Shown piece after piece: positions 1 to 10,134 of a DNA stretch of 64,000 nucleotides; within the stretch, counting starts at the first letter, position 1, and every line of letters starts with the position of its first letter. This stretch comes from Novosphingobium sp. RL4 (GTDB lineage: Bacteria; Pseudomonadota; Alphaproteobacteria; Sphingomonadales; Sphingomonadaceae), in the NCBI RefSeq assembly GCF_035658495.1, contig NZ_CP141945.1, positions 1,182,001 to 1,246,000 on the forward strand. Direction: 5' to 3'. The notes below the pieces were generated by a model, which was not told the DNA's origin, did not search any database, and was given only the letters and a program-made list of their open reading frames with translations. A program made the position numbers and the translations under genes.

Positions 1-33
1 TTGGAATAACCACAAGCGAAGAGGGTGCGGGAG

Positions 34-1044
34 ATGGCGATGCGTTTTGGAAGACTTGACCTCAACCTGCTGGTCGCGCTCGACGCGCTGCTGACCGAGA
101 AGAGCGTATCGCTTGCTGCGGACCGGCTCTGCCTCTCGCAGTCGGCGACGTCCAGCGCGCTGGGCCGCCTGCGCGAATACTTCGCCGACGACCTGCTCGT
201 GGTCAAGGGGCGAAACATGATCCTCACCACCCGTGCCGAGGAACTGATCGAACCGGTCCGCGCCGTGTTGGAGCAGATCCGCACCACCATTTCGGTGGCC
301 CCGGCCTTCGATCCCTCCACCGCCGACCGGCAGGTGCGGATCATGGCCTCAGACTATTCCACGCAGGTCCTGTTGACCGAGGCGCTGGCGGAACTGGAAC
401 GCGATGCGCCGCAGATGCGCTTCGAGATCCAGCCGATGAACGATTTCCCGATCGAGGCGCTGGAACGCGGCTACATCGACCTGCTGCTGACGATCGATTA
501 CGCGATCTCGGCCGATCACCCCAGCCTGATCCTGTTCGAGGACGACTATGTCGTGGTCGGCTGGGACGGCAATCCGGCGATGCAGGGGGCGATGACGAAG
601 GAGACCTATTTCGAGCTGGGCCATGTCACCGCCCGCTTCGGCAAGGCTCGCGTCCCCGCTTTCGACGACTGGTTCGTGCGCCGCCAGAAGCAGCAGCGGC
701 GGGTCGAGGTGGTGGCGCCGACGTTCCTGTCGCTCCCCGGCCTCGTGGTGAACACCAACCGCATCGCCACGATGCACCGCCGCCTCGCCGAACAGGTGGT
801 GCAGAACATGCCGCTCATCATGCGCGAGATCCCGTTCGACTTTCCGCCGATCCGCGAGGCGCTGCAATGGCACCTCTCGAACAGCAACGACCGCGCGCTG
901 CGCTGGATCGTCGAGCGGCTGCAACTGATCGCGACGCGCAAGGTGGAGGAGCCGGGCAACGTGGTTCCGCTCACCGGCCCCCGGATCGACCGGGACGCGC
1001 TGGAAGTCGAGTACCGGATGAACCACCCGCAGCCGCCCCGCTAG
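34..1044 (+). CDS. LysR-family transcriptional regulator (LigR/NodD-like)
   Basis: DNA-binding regulator of the LysR family. A winged helix-turn-helix occupies roughly residues 5-65 (sequence LDLNLLVALDALL, then the recognition segment LSQSATSSALGRLR), followed by a periplasmic-binding-protein-like effector domain. At about 336 residues it is longer than the usual 300, with a basic tail. GTG 25, ATG 34 and ATG 40 are in frame; the GAAGAGGG at 18-25 best serves ATG 34. It converges on the ligAB operon. LigR of Sphingobium SYK-6, a LysR protein, activates protocatechuate 4,5-cleavage genes, so control of the neighbouring ligAB is a reasonable inference. Family certain, target inferred. Confidence 0.85.
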   Translation: MAMRFGRLDLNLLVALDALLTEKSVSLAADRLCLSQSATSSALGRLREYFADDLLVVKGRNMILTTRAEELIEPVRAVLEQIRTTISVAPAFDPSTADRQVRIMASDYSTQVLLTEALAELERDAPQMRFEIQPMNDFPIEALERGYIDLLLTIDYAISADHPSLILFEDDYVVVGWDGNPAMQGAMTKETYFELGHVTARFGKARVPAFDDWFVRRQKQQRRVEVVAPTFLSLPGLVVNTNRIATMHRRLAEQVVQNMPLIMREIPFDFPPIREALQWHLSNSNDRALRWIVERLQLIATRKVEEPGNVVPLTGPRIDRDALEVEYRMNHPQPPR

Positions 1045-1069
1045 GCGGCGTCCACGCCGCCTAGCGGGG
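1036..1069. terminator. Convergent bidirectional terminator hairpin
   Basis: Perfect 16-bp inverted repeat, arms 1036-1051 and 1054-1069 with a 2-base loop, containing the LysR stop codon. It lies between two convergent genes, which suits a shared terminator, although no T tract follows. Confidence 0.65.
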
Positions 1070-1082
1070 CCCCCGGGCCGGT

Positions 1083-2386
<1,304 letters not shown>

Positions 2387-2403
2387 GGTTTCCTCTCCTG
2401 CGT

Positions 2404-2808
2404 TCATGGGGCGCGGCGCACGGTCACTTCCACCCCGGCGAGACCGCGCGTGAGGGCGAAGGGCTTGTCGATGCTCACCCGCGCCTCGCGCACCGGCGCC
2501 CAGCCCAGGCACTGCTCGCCCAGGCGGCGGGCGAACGTCTCGATCAGCGGAATGTGCACTTCGGCCAGCGTTTCGGCGGCGGCGGCGATGCGGCGATAGT
2601 CCACCGTCTCGCCGATGCCGTCCACCGCGCCCGCGTCCAGCGCGAGTTCGACGGTGATGACCAGCGGCTGGCGGCGGCCGACCTCGTCGGGATTGATGCC
2701 CACGTCCGCCAGCAGCGGCAGATCGCGCACGCGCACGGTGGTGAGCACTGCCGTTTCGGTGGTGGCGGTTCGGGCGGAAACACGGTCGATCGTGGCAATG
2801 TCATCCAT
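2404..2808 (-). CDS. folB: Dihydroneopterin aldolase (FolB family)
   Basis: FolB-fold enzyme of folate synthesis, converting 7,8-dihydroneopterin to 6-hydroxymethyl-7,8-dihydropterin and glycolaldehyde. The protein has 134 residues; the first 25 are an unusual extension, then the core runs VRVRDLPLLADVGINPDE, ETVDYRRI and LIETFARRLGEQCL, the usual FolB landmarks including the catalytic-type Glu-Thr. Its start overlaps the folD stop by 8 nt. In this operon it probably raises the folate pool that O-demethylation draws on. It could be a second, dedicated copy; whether the genome holds another folB cannot be seen here. Confidence 0.85.
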   Translation of the reverse strand: MDDIATIDRVSARTATTETAVLTTVRVRDLPLLADVGINPDEVGRRQPLVITVELALDAGAVDGIGETVDYRRIAAAAETLAEVHIPLIETFARRLGEQCLGWAPVREARVSIDKPFALTRGLAGVEVTVRRAP

Positions 2809-3661
2809 GGAGTGTGTCCCTTGCGGCCTTGACGGTATTGGCGAGCAGGCAGGCGATGGTCATCGGCCCGACCCCGCCCGGCACCGGGGTGACGGCGCGG
2901 GCGTGTTCCAGTTCGTGGGTGGCGCAGTCCCCGACGATGCGGGTCTGGCCGTCGTGATCGGTGACGCGGGTAATGCCCACGTCGATCACCACCGCGCCCT
3001 CCTTCACCCAGTATCCGCGCACGAGGTGCGGGGCTCCGGCCGCAGCGACGATGATGTCCGCCTTGCGTGCCACATCGGGCAGGTTGCGCGTCTCGATATG
3101 GGTGACGGTGACGGTCGCCTCGCGTTCGAGCAGCAGCATGGCCACGGGTTTGCCGACAATGTTGGACTTGCCGATCACCACCGCTTCCAGCCCGCGATAG
3201 TCGTCTATCAGGCCGTCCAGCAGCTTCATGATCCCCAGCGGCGTACAGGGCACCAGCCCCCCGGTGCCGCTGGACAGGCGGCCGACGTTGACCGGGTGGA
3301 AGCCGTCCACATCCTTGCCCGGCGCAACCCGGTCCAGCACCAGCGAAGCGTCAATCCCGCGCGGCAGGGGAAGCTGGATCAGCACGCCGTGCACGGCCGG
3401 GTCGGCGTTGAGGCGGTCGATCAGGGCCAGCAGTTCCGCCTGCCCGGTCTCGGCGGGCAGGCGGTGCTCCAGCGAGCGGATTCCGGCGCGGGCACACTGG
3501 GCCACCTTGCGGCCGACATAGACCTCGCTGGCCGGATCGCTGCCGACCAGCACCACCGCAAGGGCAGGCGCCACGCCCCGTGCCTTGAGCTGTTCGACCG
3601 CCTGCGCCGTTTCGTCCAGCATGGCCCGCGCCATGGCGCGGCCGTCGATGCGCTCGGCCAT
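2801..3661 (-). CDS. folD: Bifunctional methylene-THF dehydrogenase / methenyl-THF cyclohydrolase
   Basis: FolD, 286 residues, interconverts 5,10-methylene-THF, 5,10-methenyl-THF and 10-formyl-THF with NADP. Landmarks are SEVYVGRKVAQC with the catalytic Lys near residue 55, the GVLIQLPLP signature near 95, PGKDVDGFHPVN near 120, the Rossmann segment AVVIGKSNIVGKP near 160 and PVPGGVGPMT near 260. It lies 4 nt after purU and overlaps folB. With MetF upstream and PurU beside it, it returns the methyl carbon taken from aromatic methoxyl groups to formyl-THF and free THF. Confidence 0.95.
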   Translation of the reverse strand: MAERIDGRAMARAMLDETAQAVEQLKARGVAPALAVVLVGSDPASEVYVGRKVAQCARAGIRSLEHRLPAETGQAELLALIDRLNADPAVHGVLIQLPLPRGIDASLVLDRVAPGKDVDGFHPVNVGRLSSGTGGLVPCTPLGIMKLLDGLIDDYRGLEAVVIGKSNIVGKPVAMLLLEREATVTVTHIETRNLPDVARKADIIVAAAGAPHLVRGYWVKEGAVVIDVGITRVTDHDGQTRIVGDCATHELEHARAVTPVPGGVGPMTIACLLANTVKAARDTLHG

Positions 3662-3665
3662 CGGC

Positions 3666-4583
3666 CTATCCCCGGAACACGACGGTGCGCGCGCCGTTGG
3701 CGAAGACGCGGTCGTCGAGGTGGAGCCGCACCGCTTCGGCCAGCACGCGGCGCTCGATATCGCGGCCCTTGCGCACCAGTTCCTCCGGCATGTCGGCGTG
3801 GGTCACGGTTTCCACGTCCTGATGGATGATCGGCCCTTCGTCGAGATCGGCGGTGACGTAGTGCGCGGTGGCCCCGATCATCTTCACGCCGCGGTCGAAA
3901 GCCTGGTGATAGGGCTTGGCGCCCTTGAAGCCGGGCAGGAACGAGTGGTGGATATTGATGCAGCGGCCGGACAGGAACGCGGCCAGATCGTCCGACAGGA
4001 TCTGCATGTAGCGCGCAAGCACGATCAGTTCGGCGCCGGTCTCGTCCACCACCTGCTTGATGCGGGCTTCCTGCTCGGCCTTGGTGTTTTTGGTGATCGG
4101 GAAGTGATGGTAGGGCAGCCCGTTGATGAGCGAGGTGTGCAGCAGTTCGCGGGGATGGTTGGAAACGATGCCGACCACCTCCATGCTCAGTTCGCCGATG
4201 CGGTTGCGGTAGAGCAGGTCGCCCAGGCAATGGTCCCATTTCGAAACCAGCAGCAGCACCTTCTTCGGCGCGGCCTTGTCCCGCAGCGACCAGGTCATGC
4301 GGGCCTCGGCGGCGATCGGTGCGAATTCGGCCCGCAGTTCTTCGAGCGAGCGCCCGGCCCCGCGCTGGAATTCCACGCGCATGAAGAAGCCGCCGGAAAG
4401 CTGGTCGTGGAATTGCTGGGCATCGACGATATTGCAGCCGCGCGTCGCCAGGAATACCGCGACCTGGGCCACCAGCCCGGCCTTGTCTTCGCATTGCAGG
4501 CGCAGCGTGCAGATTTCGGAGGCATCCCCGCTTACGGGGCCGCGAAGCACTTCGGACAGGGTATCGGCCAGTAGGTCGGACAC
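3666..4583 (-). CDS. purU: Formyltetrahydrofolate deformylase
   Basis: PurU hydrolyses 10-formyl-THF to formate and THF, the step that frees THF for another round of O-demethylation. The best start is GTG 4583 (305 residues) behind GAGAGGAG. An N-terminal ACT domain (about residues 20-95, [19 protein letters not shown]) precedes a formyltransferase domain with [11 protein letters not shown] (catalytic His) and [12 protein letters not shown] (catalytic Asp). An N-terminal extension of about 15 residues exceeds the family norm. It is 41 nt downstream of metF and 4 nt upstream of folD in the same operon. Confidence 0.93.
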   Translation of the reverse strand: MSDLLADTLSEVLRGPVSGDASEICTLRLQCEDKAGLVAQVAVFLATRGCNIVDAQQFHDQLSGGFFMRVEFQRGAGRSLEELRAEFAPIAAEARMTWSLRDKAAPKKVLLLVSKWDHCLGDLLYRNRIGELSMEVVGIVSNHPRELLHTSLINGLPYHHFPITKNTKAEQEARIKQVVDETGAELIVLARYMQILSDDLAAFLSGRCINIHHSFLPGFKGAKPYHQAFDRGVKMIGATAHYVTADLDEGPIIHQDVETVTHADMPEELVRKGRDIERRVLAEAVRLHLDDRVFANGARTVVFRG

Positions 4584-4624
4584 GGGGCAGGCTCCTCTCT
4601 CGTTCTTGTTTCGCCCGTTCCCGC

Positions 4625-5494
4625 TCAGTGGCGCCGGGCGTATTCGTTGATCCAGTCGACGGTCTTCTCCATGCCGCCGAAGGGATAGAAGTGCAGGCGG
4701 ACCTTGCCGTGGGCCGGTGCCAGTCCGCGCTCCAGCGCATCGACGAGCTTGTCCGGTCCGGCCGATCCGATCAGTCTGGTGATCGAGATGCCGTATTTGG
4801 TCAGCACCGAAGCCGAGGCGCCCACGCCGCAGCGCGCGGCGAAGCGCATCAGTGTCTTGATCCCGGCGGGACCGGGCACGCCGAGCCGCACGGGCGCGTC
4901 GATGCCGCGCGCGCGCAGCCGGGTGAGCCAGTCGAGCACGGGCGCTGCATCGAAGGCGAACTGGGTGACGATGAGGGGCGCCATGCCGCGCGATTCGATT
5001 TCCGCGCATTTGCCGGAAAGCACCTGCCAGCACTCCTCCTCGGTCATGTTGGGATGCCCCTCCGGGTGCCCGCCGATGCCGATGGCGGTGATGCCGTTGC
5101 GTTCGAAAGCGCCGGTGGCGATCAGGGCGGAACTGTCGGTGAAGGGGCCTTCCGGCTCTGACGGGTCTCCGGCGATCACGAAGCAGCGTTTGACGCCGGC
5201 TTCCCGCGTCACCGCGGCCAGATAGCGTTCGAATTCCTCGGCCGAAGCGATCCGGCGGGCGGAGAAATGCGGCATCGGCTCGAAGCCGAGTTCGCGCACC
5301 AGCCGCGCGGCGGCAATGCGGGATTCGAATTCCTCACCGGGCAGGAACGTCACCGCGATCGGCGTTTCGGGCGCAATCGCGGCGGCAGCCCCGCGCAGGG
5401 CCTCCACGTCCTTGGCGGTCATCTCCAGCGAGTACCCGTCGACCATGTTGAGTGCCGGCCGGGCCCAGTTCGGATGAATGATCGGGGTGGTCAT
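4625..5494 (-). CDS. metF: Methylenetetrahydrofolate reductase (MetF, O-demethylation type)
   Basis: FAD-dependent TIM-barrel reductase, 289 residues from ATG 5494 (SD GGGGAG, spacing 7; an in-frame GTG at 5509 is less well placed). Landmarks are the early [13 protein letters not shown], the PHFSARR segment near 80, [14 protein letters not shown] near 110 and [10 protein letters not shown] near 145, all typical of MetF. In SYK-6 metF lies beside ligM and works in the oxidative direction, converting 5-methyl-THF made by the O-demethylase to methylene-THF. First gene of the operon; a shared promoter element sits about 70 bp upstream. Confidence 0.93.
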   Translation of the reverse strand: MTTPIIHPNWARPALNMVDGYSLEMTAKDVEALRGAAAAIAPETPIAVTFLPGEEFESRIAAARLVRELGFEPMPHFSARRIASAEEFERYLAAVTREAGVKRCFVIAGDPSEPEGPFTDSSALIATGAFERNGITAIGIGGHPEGHPNMTEEECWQVLSGKCAEIESRGMAPLIVTQFAFDAAPVLDWLTRLRARGIDAPVRLGVPGPAGIKTLMRFAARCGVGASASVLTKYGISITRLIGSAGPDKLVDALERGLAPAHGKVRLHFYPFGGMEKTVDWINEYARRH

Positions 5495-5562
5495 TTTCGT
5501 TCTCCCCACTTCCTCTCGTTGGATTCGCTCTAGCGTGCCCAGATCATTTCGTATAGATGAAA

Positions 5563-5578
5563 ATTCATGGATGCGAAT
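5563..5578 (-). promoter_or_regulatory. Element shared with the 10135-10170 promoter
   Basis: On the minus strand this reads ATTCGCATCCATGAAT, matching ATTCGCATTCGTGAAA at 10154-10169 in 13 of 16 positions. It overlaps the start codon of the hydrolase at 5567 and lies upstream of the divergent metF. Candidate binding site for a regulator shared with the IclR-neighbourhood genes. Confidence 0.4.
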
Positions 5579-6316
5579 TCATTCTCCGAATCCGAAAAGA
5601 CGCCGCTGGTGATCCTGCCGGGGCTGCTCTGCGATGGCCGCATGTTCGGCGGCCAGCTTTCCGCCTTTCCTGCCAGCATGACCGTGAACGGATTCTACGG
5701 CGGGGCAGACAGCATCGAGGCGATGGCGGATTACGCCCTTGCCCGCATGCCCGGCCGCTGCGCGCTGCTGGGCCATTCGATGGGCGCGCGGGTTGCGCTG
5801 GAGGTCTGCCGCAAGGCGCCCGAGCGGGTCACGCGACTGGCGCTTGCGGATACGGGAATCCACCCGGTGCGGCCCGGCGAAAAGGAAAAGCGATACGCCC
5901 TTCGCGACCTTGGACGGCGGGAAGGCTTCGGGGCGCTCGTCGATGCGTGGCTGCCGCCGATGATCGGCCCTTCGCGGCGCGGTGATCTCGGTTTCTATGC
6001 GTCTCTGCGTGCGATGTGCATGGGTTCTGGTCAGCTTGTGTTCGAGGCGCAGATCGAGGCGCTGCTCCATCGGCCTGAGGTGGGGGCCGTTCTGGCGGCC
6101 CTGGAATGCCCGGTTTCGCTGATGGTCGGGGACAGCGACGCATGGTCCCCGGTCGATCAGCACCGCGAGATCGCCGAGGCACTCGGCGGTGCTCCGCTGA
6201 CGATCGTGGCCGATGCCGGACACATGGCCCCGGCGGAACGGCCCGATGCCTTCAACGCCGCACTGCGCGGATGGCTGGCTCTCCAGCCGGCGTTAACAAT
6301 TCAAAACAAAGCATAA
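5567..6316 (+). CDS. Alpha/beta hydrolase
   Basis: Alpha/beta-hydrolase fold, 249 residues. The oxyanion-side segment is VILPGLLCDGRMF near 15-27, the nucleophile elbow is GHSMG (Ser near residue 68), a catalytic Asp is likely in GDSDAWSP near 190 and the His is in DAGHMAPAERP near 220. There is no signal peptide, so it is cytoplasmic. It starts divergently from metF and ends 22 nt before the LigM paralogue, so the pair probably form one transcript. An esterase acting on an aromatic methyl or acyl ester that feeds the demethylase is plausible but unproven. Confidence 0.75.
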   Translation: MDANSFSESEKTPLVILPGLLCDGRMFGGQLSAFPASMTVNGFYGGADSIEAMADYALARMPGRCALLGHSMGARVALEVCRKAPERVTRLALADTGIHPVRPGEKEKRYALRDLGRREGFGALVDAWLPPMIGPSRRGDLGFYASLRAMCMGSGQLVFEAQIEALLHRPEVGAVLAALECPVSLMVGDSDAWSPVDQHREIAEALGGAPLTIVADAGHMAPAERPDAFNAALRGWLALQPALTIQNKA

Positions 6317-6338
6317 ACTACCTGAAAGGCATGATGGA

Positions 6339-7745
6339 ATGACCGAAAAATCGCTCCAGCAACTGATCGACGAAAAGGGAGACATCGTCGATTTCCTGCG
6401 CAACCAGCAGACCGGACCCAACGTCTATCCCGGCGTTCCGGGTGAATACTCGAACTGGCGCGACGAACAACGTGCCTGGGCCGAAACGGCGATCCTGTTC
6501 AACCAGAGCTTCCACATGGTCGACCTCTTGGTCACCGGCCCACAGGCCTTTGAAATGCTGTCCTATCTGGCCCCGAACAGCTTCAAGGGCTTCGTGCCCA
6601 ACCGCGCCAAGCAGTTCGCGCCGGTGACCCCGGAAGGCTACGTGATCGGCGACGTGATCCTGTTCTATCTCGCTGAAGAAACCTTCGAACTGGTGGGCCG
6701 CGCACCCACGATCGAGTGGGTGGAATTCCACGCAGCCTCCGGCAAATGGGATGTGAAGGTCGAACGGGATGACCGCACCGCCGCCCGTCCGCTCGATCAG
6801 CAGGGCTACCGCCGCAACTACCGTTTCCAGCTTCAGGGGCCTAACGCCATGAAGGTGCTGGAACGCGCGATGGGGATCACGCCCCCCGATCTCAAGTTCT
6901 TCCACATGGCGCCGATCACGATCGCCGGCGCCGAAGTGCGCGCCTTGCGTCACGGCATGGCGGGCCAGCCCGGTTACGAGTTGTTCGGTCCGTGGAAAGA
7001 CTATGACACCGTCCGGAATGCCCTGCTGGAAGCGGGCAAGGATTTCGGCCTGCTCCCCTCGGGCGGGCGGACCTACAGTTCCAACACGCTGGAATCAGGC
7101 TGGATTCCCTCGCCGCTGCCCGCCATCTACAGTGGGGAATCGCTGCGCAAATATCGGGAATGGCTCTCGGCGAGATCCTATGAAGGGATGACCTCGATCG
7201 GCGGCAGCTTCGTGTCCGACAATATCGAGGACTACTACCTCAACCCCTGGGAACTGGGTTACGGCATCATGGTCAAGTTCGACCATGACTTCATCGGCCG
7301 CGAAGCACTGGAGAAGATGAAGGACGCGCCCAAGCGCCGCAAGGTGACGCTGGCCCTCAACAACGAGGATGTGATGCGCGTACAGAGCTCGATGCTGACC
7401 AAGGGCGGCGACCGTGCCAAGTACATGGACTATCCGAGCGCGGTCTACGCCATGCATCCCTATGACGCGGTGCTGGTAGACGGCAAGCAGGTCGGCCTTT
7501 CGACCTGGATCGGCTACACCCAGAACGAGGGGCGTTTCCTCTCGCTGGCGATGGTGGACGAATCCGTGGCGGAGCCGGGCACCGAAGTCGTCCTGCTCTG
7601 GGGGGAACCTGATGGCGGAACGCGCAAACCCACGGTGGAACGCCACGTCCAGACCGAAATCCGTGCGATGGTAGCATCCGTGCCCTATTCGGAAGTGGCC
7701 CGGGATTCCTATGCCGAAGGCTGGCGCACCAAGGCTGTTGCCTGA
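6339..7745 (+). CDS. THF-dependent aromatic O-demethylase, LigM/DesA-family paralogue
   Basis: GcvT-fold enzyme, 468 residues, homologous along its full length to LigM (36592-37995 here). LigM moves the methyl of vanillate or 3-O-methylgallate to THF. The catalytic-type residues remembered from the LigM structure work are kept: Arg121 (VGRAP), Tyr246 ([12 protein letters not shown]) and Tyr30. However, the partner Tyr of the YVYP motif is Asn28 (PNVYP), and much of the N-terminal third differs. This suggests a different methoxy-aromatic substrate, perhaps syringate (DesA-like) or another guaiacyl compound. It is followed by a strong terminator and lies near the folate operon. Confidence 0.85.
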   Translation: MTEKSLQQLIDEKGDIVDFLRNQQTGPNVYPGVPGEYSNWRDEQRAWAETAILFNQSFHMVDLLVTGPQAFEMLSYLAPNSFKGFVPNRAKQFAPVTPEGYVIGDVILFYLAEETFELVGRAPTIEWVEFHAASGKWDVKVERDDRTAARPLDQQGYRRNYRFQLQGPNAMKVLERAMGITPPDLKFFHMAPITIAGAEVRALRHGMAGQPGYELFGPWKDYDTVRNALLEAGKDFGLLPSGGRTYSSNTLESGWIPSPLPAIYSGESLRKYREWLSARSYEGMTSIGGSFVSDNIEDYYLNPWELGYGIMVKFDHDFIGREALEKMKDAPKRRKVTLALNNEDVMRVQSSMLTKGGDRAKYMDYPSAVYAMHPYDAVLVDGKQVGLSTWIGYTQNEGRFLSLAMVDESVAEPGTEVVLLWGEPDGGTRKPTVERHVQTEIRAMVASVPYSEVARDSYAEGWRTKAVA

Positions 7746-7757
7746 TCCGGGATTCCG

Positions 7758-7800
7758 CGAAAAGTTGAAGGGCCGCCGGGAAACCGGCGGCCCTTTTCGC
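7758..7800. terminator. Rho-independent terminator, bidirectional
   Basis: 10-bp GC stem (7770-7779 with 7784-7793) and GAAA loop followed by TTTT; outer sequences GCGAAAAG (7758-7765) and CTTTTCGC (7793-7800) are also complementary. It sits between the convergent O-demethylase paralogue and iclR genes and can serve both strands. Confidence 0.9.
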
Positions 7801-7801
7801 T

Positions 7802-8566
7802 TCAGCGGCTGAAACCGGAAACGATCGCCTCCAGCAGCGCGCAGGCTGCCGCCTCCACCCGGGCATCGTAGCGAACGGTGGGGATGGCGACCGAGAGGGA
7901 GCCGACCGGCTCCCCGTCCAGCATCAGGATCTTCCCGATGCCGCAGATGCCAGGGGTATATTCCTCGCGAGTGATGGCGATGCCGGATTCGCGCGCCTGG
8001 TCCAGCTCGCGGCGAAGCGCGCTTTCGTCCACCACGGTGCTTTCGGTGTAGCGCTCGCGCGGGGCCTCCTCGAAATAGCGATCCAGCGCGGCGGGGCCGA
8101 GGGCGGCGAGCATGGCCTTCCCCGAGGCCAGGCAGTGCATCGGCGTGCGGGTTCCGACGCCGATCGAGTAGCGCAAGGTGTGCTCGGCGGTTTCGGTGAT
8201 GACTGCTTCCATCTGCCAGTCGCGCTGGACGAAGTAGGACGAAGTCTCGTTGGAGCGCACGCGCAGGGAACGGACCAGTGGCCGCACCCTTTCGATAAGC
8301 GGCAGGCGCTGCGGCGCGGCGCGCAGCCGATCCAGCCCGGCGCCCGGCTGATAGAGGCGCCCCGATCGCGAGAGGTAATCGCGTTCGACCAGGGTGGCGA
8401 GGAGGTAGGACAGGCTGCTGACGGGAATGGCGAGGGCCTGCGCGATATCCTGCGCGACGACGCCTTCGGAATGCGCGACGACATATTCGATGATGTCCAG
8501 CGTACGCATGGCGGACTTCACCGTCGATGCCGTGCCGCCGCTTCCCGATGTTGCCCCTGTCGCCAT
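7802..8566 (-). CDS. IclR-family transcriptional regulator
   Basis: IclR regulator, 254 residues from ATG 8566 (SD GAGGG). The N-terminal winged helix covers about residues 15-75 (AMRTLDIIEYV, then IPVSSLSYLLATLVERDYL); the C-terminal effector domain includes the family segments CLASGKAMLAAL near 145 and SGIAITREEYTPGICGIG near 195. IclR proteins such as PcaU and PobR govern aromatic catabolism. It begins 7 nt after the SnoaL-like gene and therefore seems to be the last gene of the leftward MetE-like/SnoaL/IclR operon. The inverted repeat at 10135-10170 is its best candidate operator. Confidence 0.88.
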   Translation of the reverse strand: MATGATSGSGGTASTVKSAMRTLDIIEYVVAHSEGVVAQDIAQALAIPVSSLSYLLATLVERDYLSRSGRLYQPGAGLDRLRAAPQRLPLIERVRPLVRSLRVRSNETSSYFVQRDWQMEAVITETAEHTLRYSIGVGTRTPMHCLASGKAMLAALGPAALDRYFEEAPRERYTESTVVDESALRRELDQARESGIAITREEYTPGICGIGKILMLDGEPVGSLSVAIPTVRYDARVEAAACALLEAIVSGFSR

Positions 8567-8573
8567 AATTCCC

Positions 8574-8975
8574 TCAGAACGTGAGCAATCCGCGTCGTTC
8601 CGCGAATCGCCAGCCTTCTTCCGTGCGCACGAACCTGTCGAGGAACGAGCCGACTTTCGGCGGACCGTCACCGGTGAAGAGCAGCATTGCGCTCTCGCCC
8701 AGCGCCGTGTTTCCGTCAACCACCGTGATTTCGACGTTCGAGCAGACATGGCGGGTGGTGCGTGCCGGGCGGGCGCGGAATGCGGCGAGGATGGCCTCGC
8801 GCCCGGCGGTCCAGTCATTGGGCGCGGTGGGACGGGCCATGCGGCCATCGGGTGCATAGAGCGCGGCTACGGCTTCCCAGTCGGCGGCATCGTTGCGATT
8901 GGCATAGCGGGCGATAAGGCGCGCGCAATCGTGCTCGATGGCGCGAATGGCGCCGGGCGAAAGCGCATGGCTCAC
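8574..8975 (-). CDS. SnoaL-like (NTF2-fold) protein
   Basis: Small NTF2-fold protein, 133 residues, starting at GTG 8975 that overlaps the stop of the MetE-like gene (GTGA). It reads as a typical SnoaL_4 domain: helical CARLIARYANRNDAADWEAVAALYAPDGRM, then the beta-sheet half ending FVRTEEGWRFAERR. Proteins of this fold include dehydratases, isomerases, lyases and ring-hydroxylating dioxygenase small subunits; no specific catalytic residues are recognised. Translational coupling to the MetE-like gene implies a shared pathway. Confidence 0.75.
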   Translation of the reverse strand: MSHALSPGAIRAIEHDCARLIARYANRNDAADWEAVAALYAPDGRMARPTAPNDWTAGREAILAAFRARPARTTRHVCSNVEITVVDGNTALGESAMLLFTGDGPPKVGSFLDRFVRTEEGWRFAERRGLLTF

Positions 8976-10099
8976 AGGCGCGCTTCCGCGAGATCGGCAC
9001 CTGCGCGCAGGGCGCGCAGCTTCTTCCAGGTCACGCCGGGGTCGATCTTGCCGTAACCTGCAAAAGTGCCAAAGCCGCAGTCCGTGCTCGCGATCACGCG
9101 GTCCTTGCCCAGGAAAGCGGCAAAGCGCTCTATCCTCTGGGCGATCAGTTCCGGATGCTCGACATAGTTGGAGCAGGTATCGATCAGGCCTGGCGCGAGG
9201 ATCTTGGTGTCGGGCAGCCGGGCATCGCGCCATACCGTCCATTCGTGTTCATGCCGGGGGTTCGCGGCTTCGAAAAGCACGGTGGCAGGGCGGGCCGCGA
9301 TCACCGTGTCGATCACCTTTTCCAGCGCGATATCGTGGTCGTGCGGGCCTTCGTAATTGCCCCAGCAGACGTGCATGCGCATCCGCTCCGGCGCGATGTT
9401 CGCAGTGGCGGCGTTGAGCGCTTCGACATTGGCGGCGGCGGTGCGCAGGAAGGTCGCCTCATCCTGATCCTGATAACCGGTATGGCGCGACATCGCGAGG
9501 TCGGGGCAATCGAGCTGGAGATCGAACCCGGCGGCGACGATTGCCTCGTACTCGGGGCGCATCGCATCGACGAGGTCGGCAAGATAGGCCTCGTGGCTGG
9601 GGTAATGCCGATTGACCTGAAAAGCGGTGATGAGGCCCGGCGAGGCCGCGTTGAGAAAACCGCGCGCACCGTTCCCGTGGAGGTCCAGTGCGTGACGGAA
9701 CCGGCGGATATCCGCGTGCAACGGCTTGAGTGTCCGCAGCCGCACCGGACCGATGCAGGAGGCGCGGGTGAATTCCTGACTGCCCATCATCGCCGAGAGC
9801 TTGCGCGCGAGATCGGGGTGTTCGGCAAGGTCGGCGGCGGCCCTGCGCTCGATATGACCGCCGAACCCTTCGAGGCGCTCGATCATGTAGGTGGAATAGC
9901 CCACCTTGCCCAGTTCGCCGTCGCTGAGGATGGAAACGCCGCTGTCGACCTGGCGGCGCACCGCATCGTTCACGGCAGCCTGCACGAGCCGGTCGAATTC
10001 GGCTGCATCGTAAGGCTCACCCTTGTCGCGGGAGAGTAGCAGCGGCGTCAACTCGTCACCGCGGGGCAGGCTTCCTACGTGTGTTGTCTCGATGGTCAT
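8972..10099 (-). CDS. MetE-like (cobalamin-independent methionine synthase C-terminal family) methyl/alkyl transferase
   Basis: 375 residues from ATG 10099 (SD GGGAGG). The sequence begins TTHVGSLPRG, the usual start of the single-barrel MetE C-terminal family, and carries the zinc-site segments MHVCWGNY near 235 (His-x-Cys) and STDCGFGTF near 345 (Cys), with DGELGK near 65. It lacks the N-terminal barrel of true MetE. Relatives transfer methyl from 5-methyl-THF to homocysteine or add thiols to epoxides (epoxyalkane:CoM transferase). In a locus that makes 5-methyl-THF by O-demethylation, a methyl-transfer role is attractive but inferred. Confidence 0.75.
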   Translation of the reverse strand: MTIETTHVGSLPRGDELTPLLLSRDKGEPYDAAEFDRLVQAAVNDAVRRQVDSGVSILSDGELGKVGYSTYMIERLEGFGGHIERRAAADLAEHPDLARKLSAMMGSQEFTRASCIGPVRLRTLKPLHADIRRFRHALDLHGNGARGFLNAASPGLITAFQVNRHYPSHEAYLADLVDAMRPEYEAIVAAGFDLQLDCPDLAMSRHTGYQDQDEATFLRTAAANVEALNAATANIAPERMRMHVCWGNYEGPHDHDIALEKVIDTVIAARPATVLFEAANPRHEHEWTVWRDARLPDTKILAPGLIDTCSNYVEHPELIAQRIERFAAFLGKDRVIASTDCGFGTFAGYGKIDPGVTWKKLRALRAGADLAEARL

Positions 10100-10134
10100 G
10101 CGGCACATCCTCCCATGCGGCAAAGCGTGGCATG

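Noticed and set aside
2615..3829. 404-codon open frame opposite folB/folD
   Set aside because: Shadow of folD and folB; composition is His/Arg/Asp-rich with no recognisable motif.
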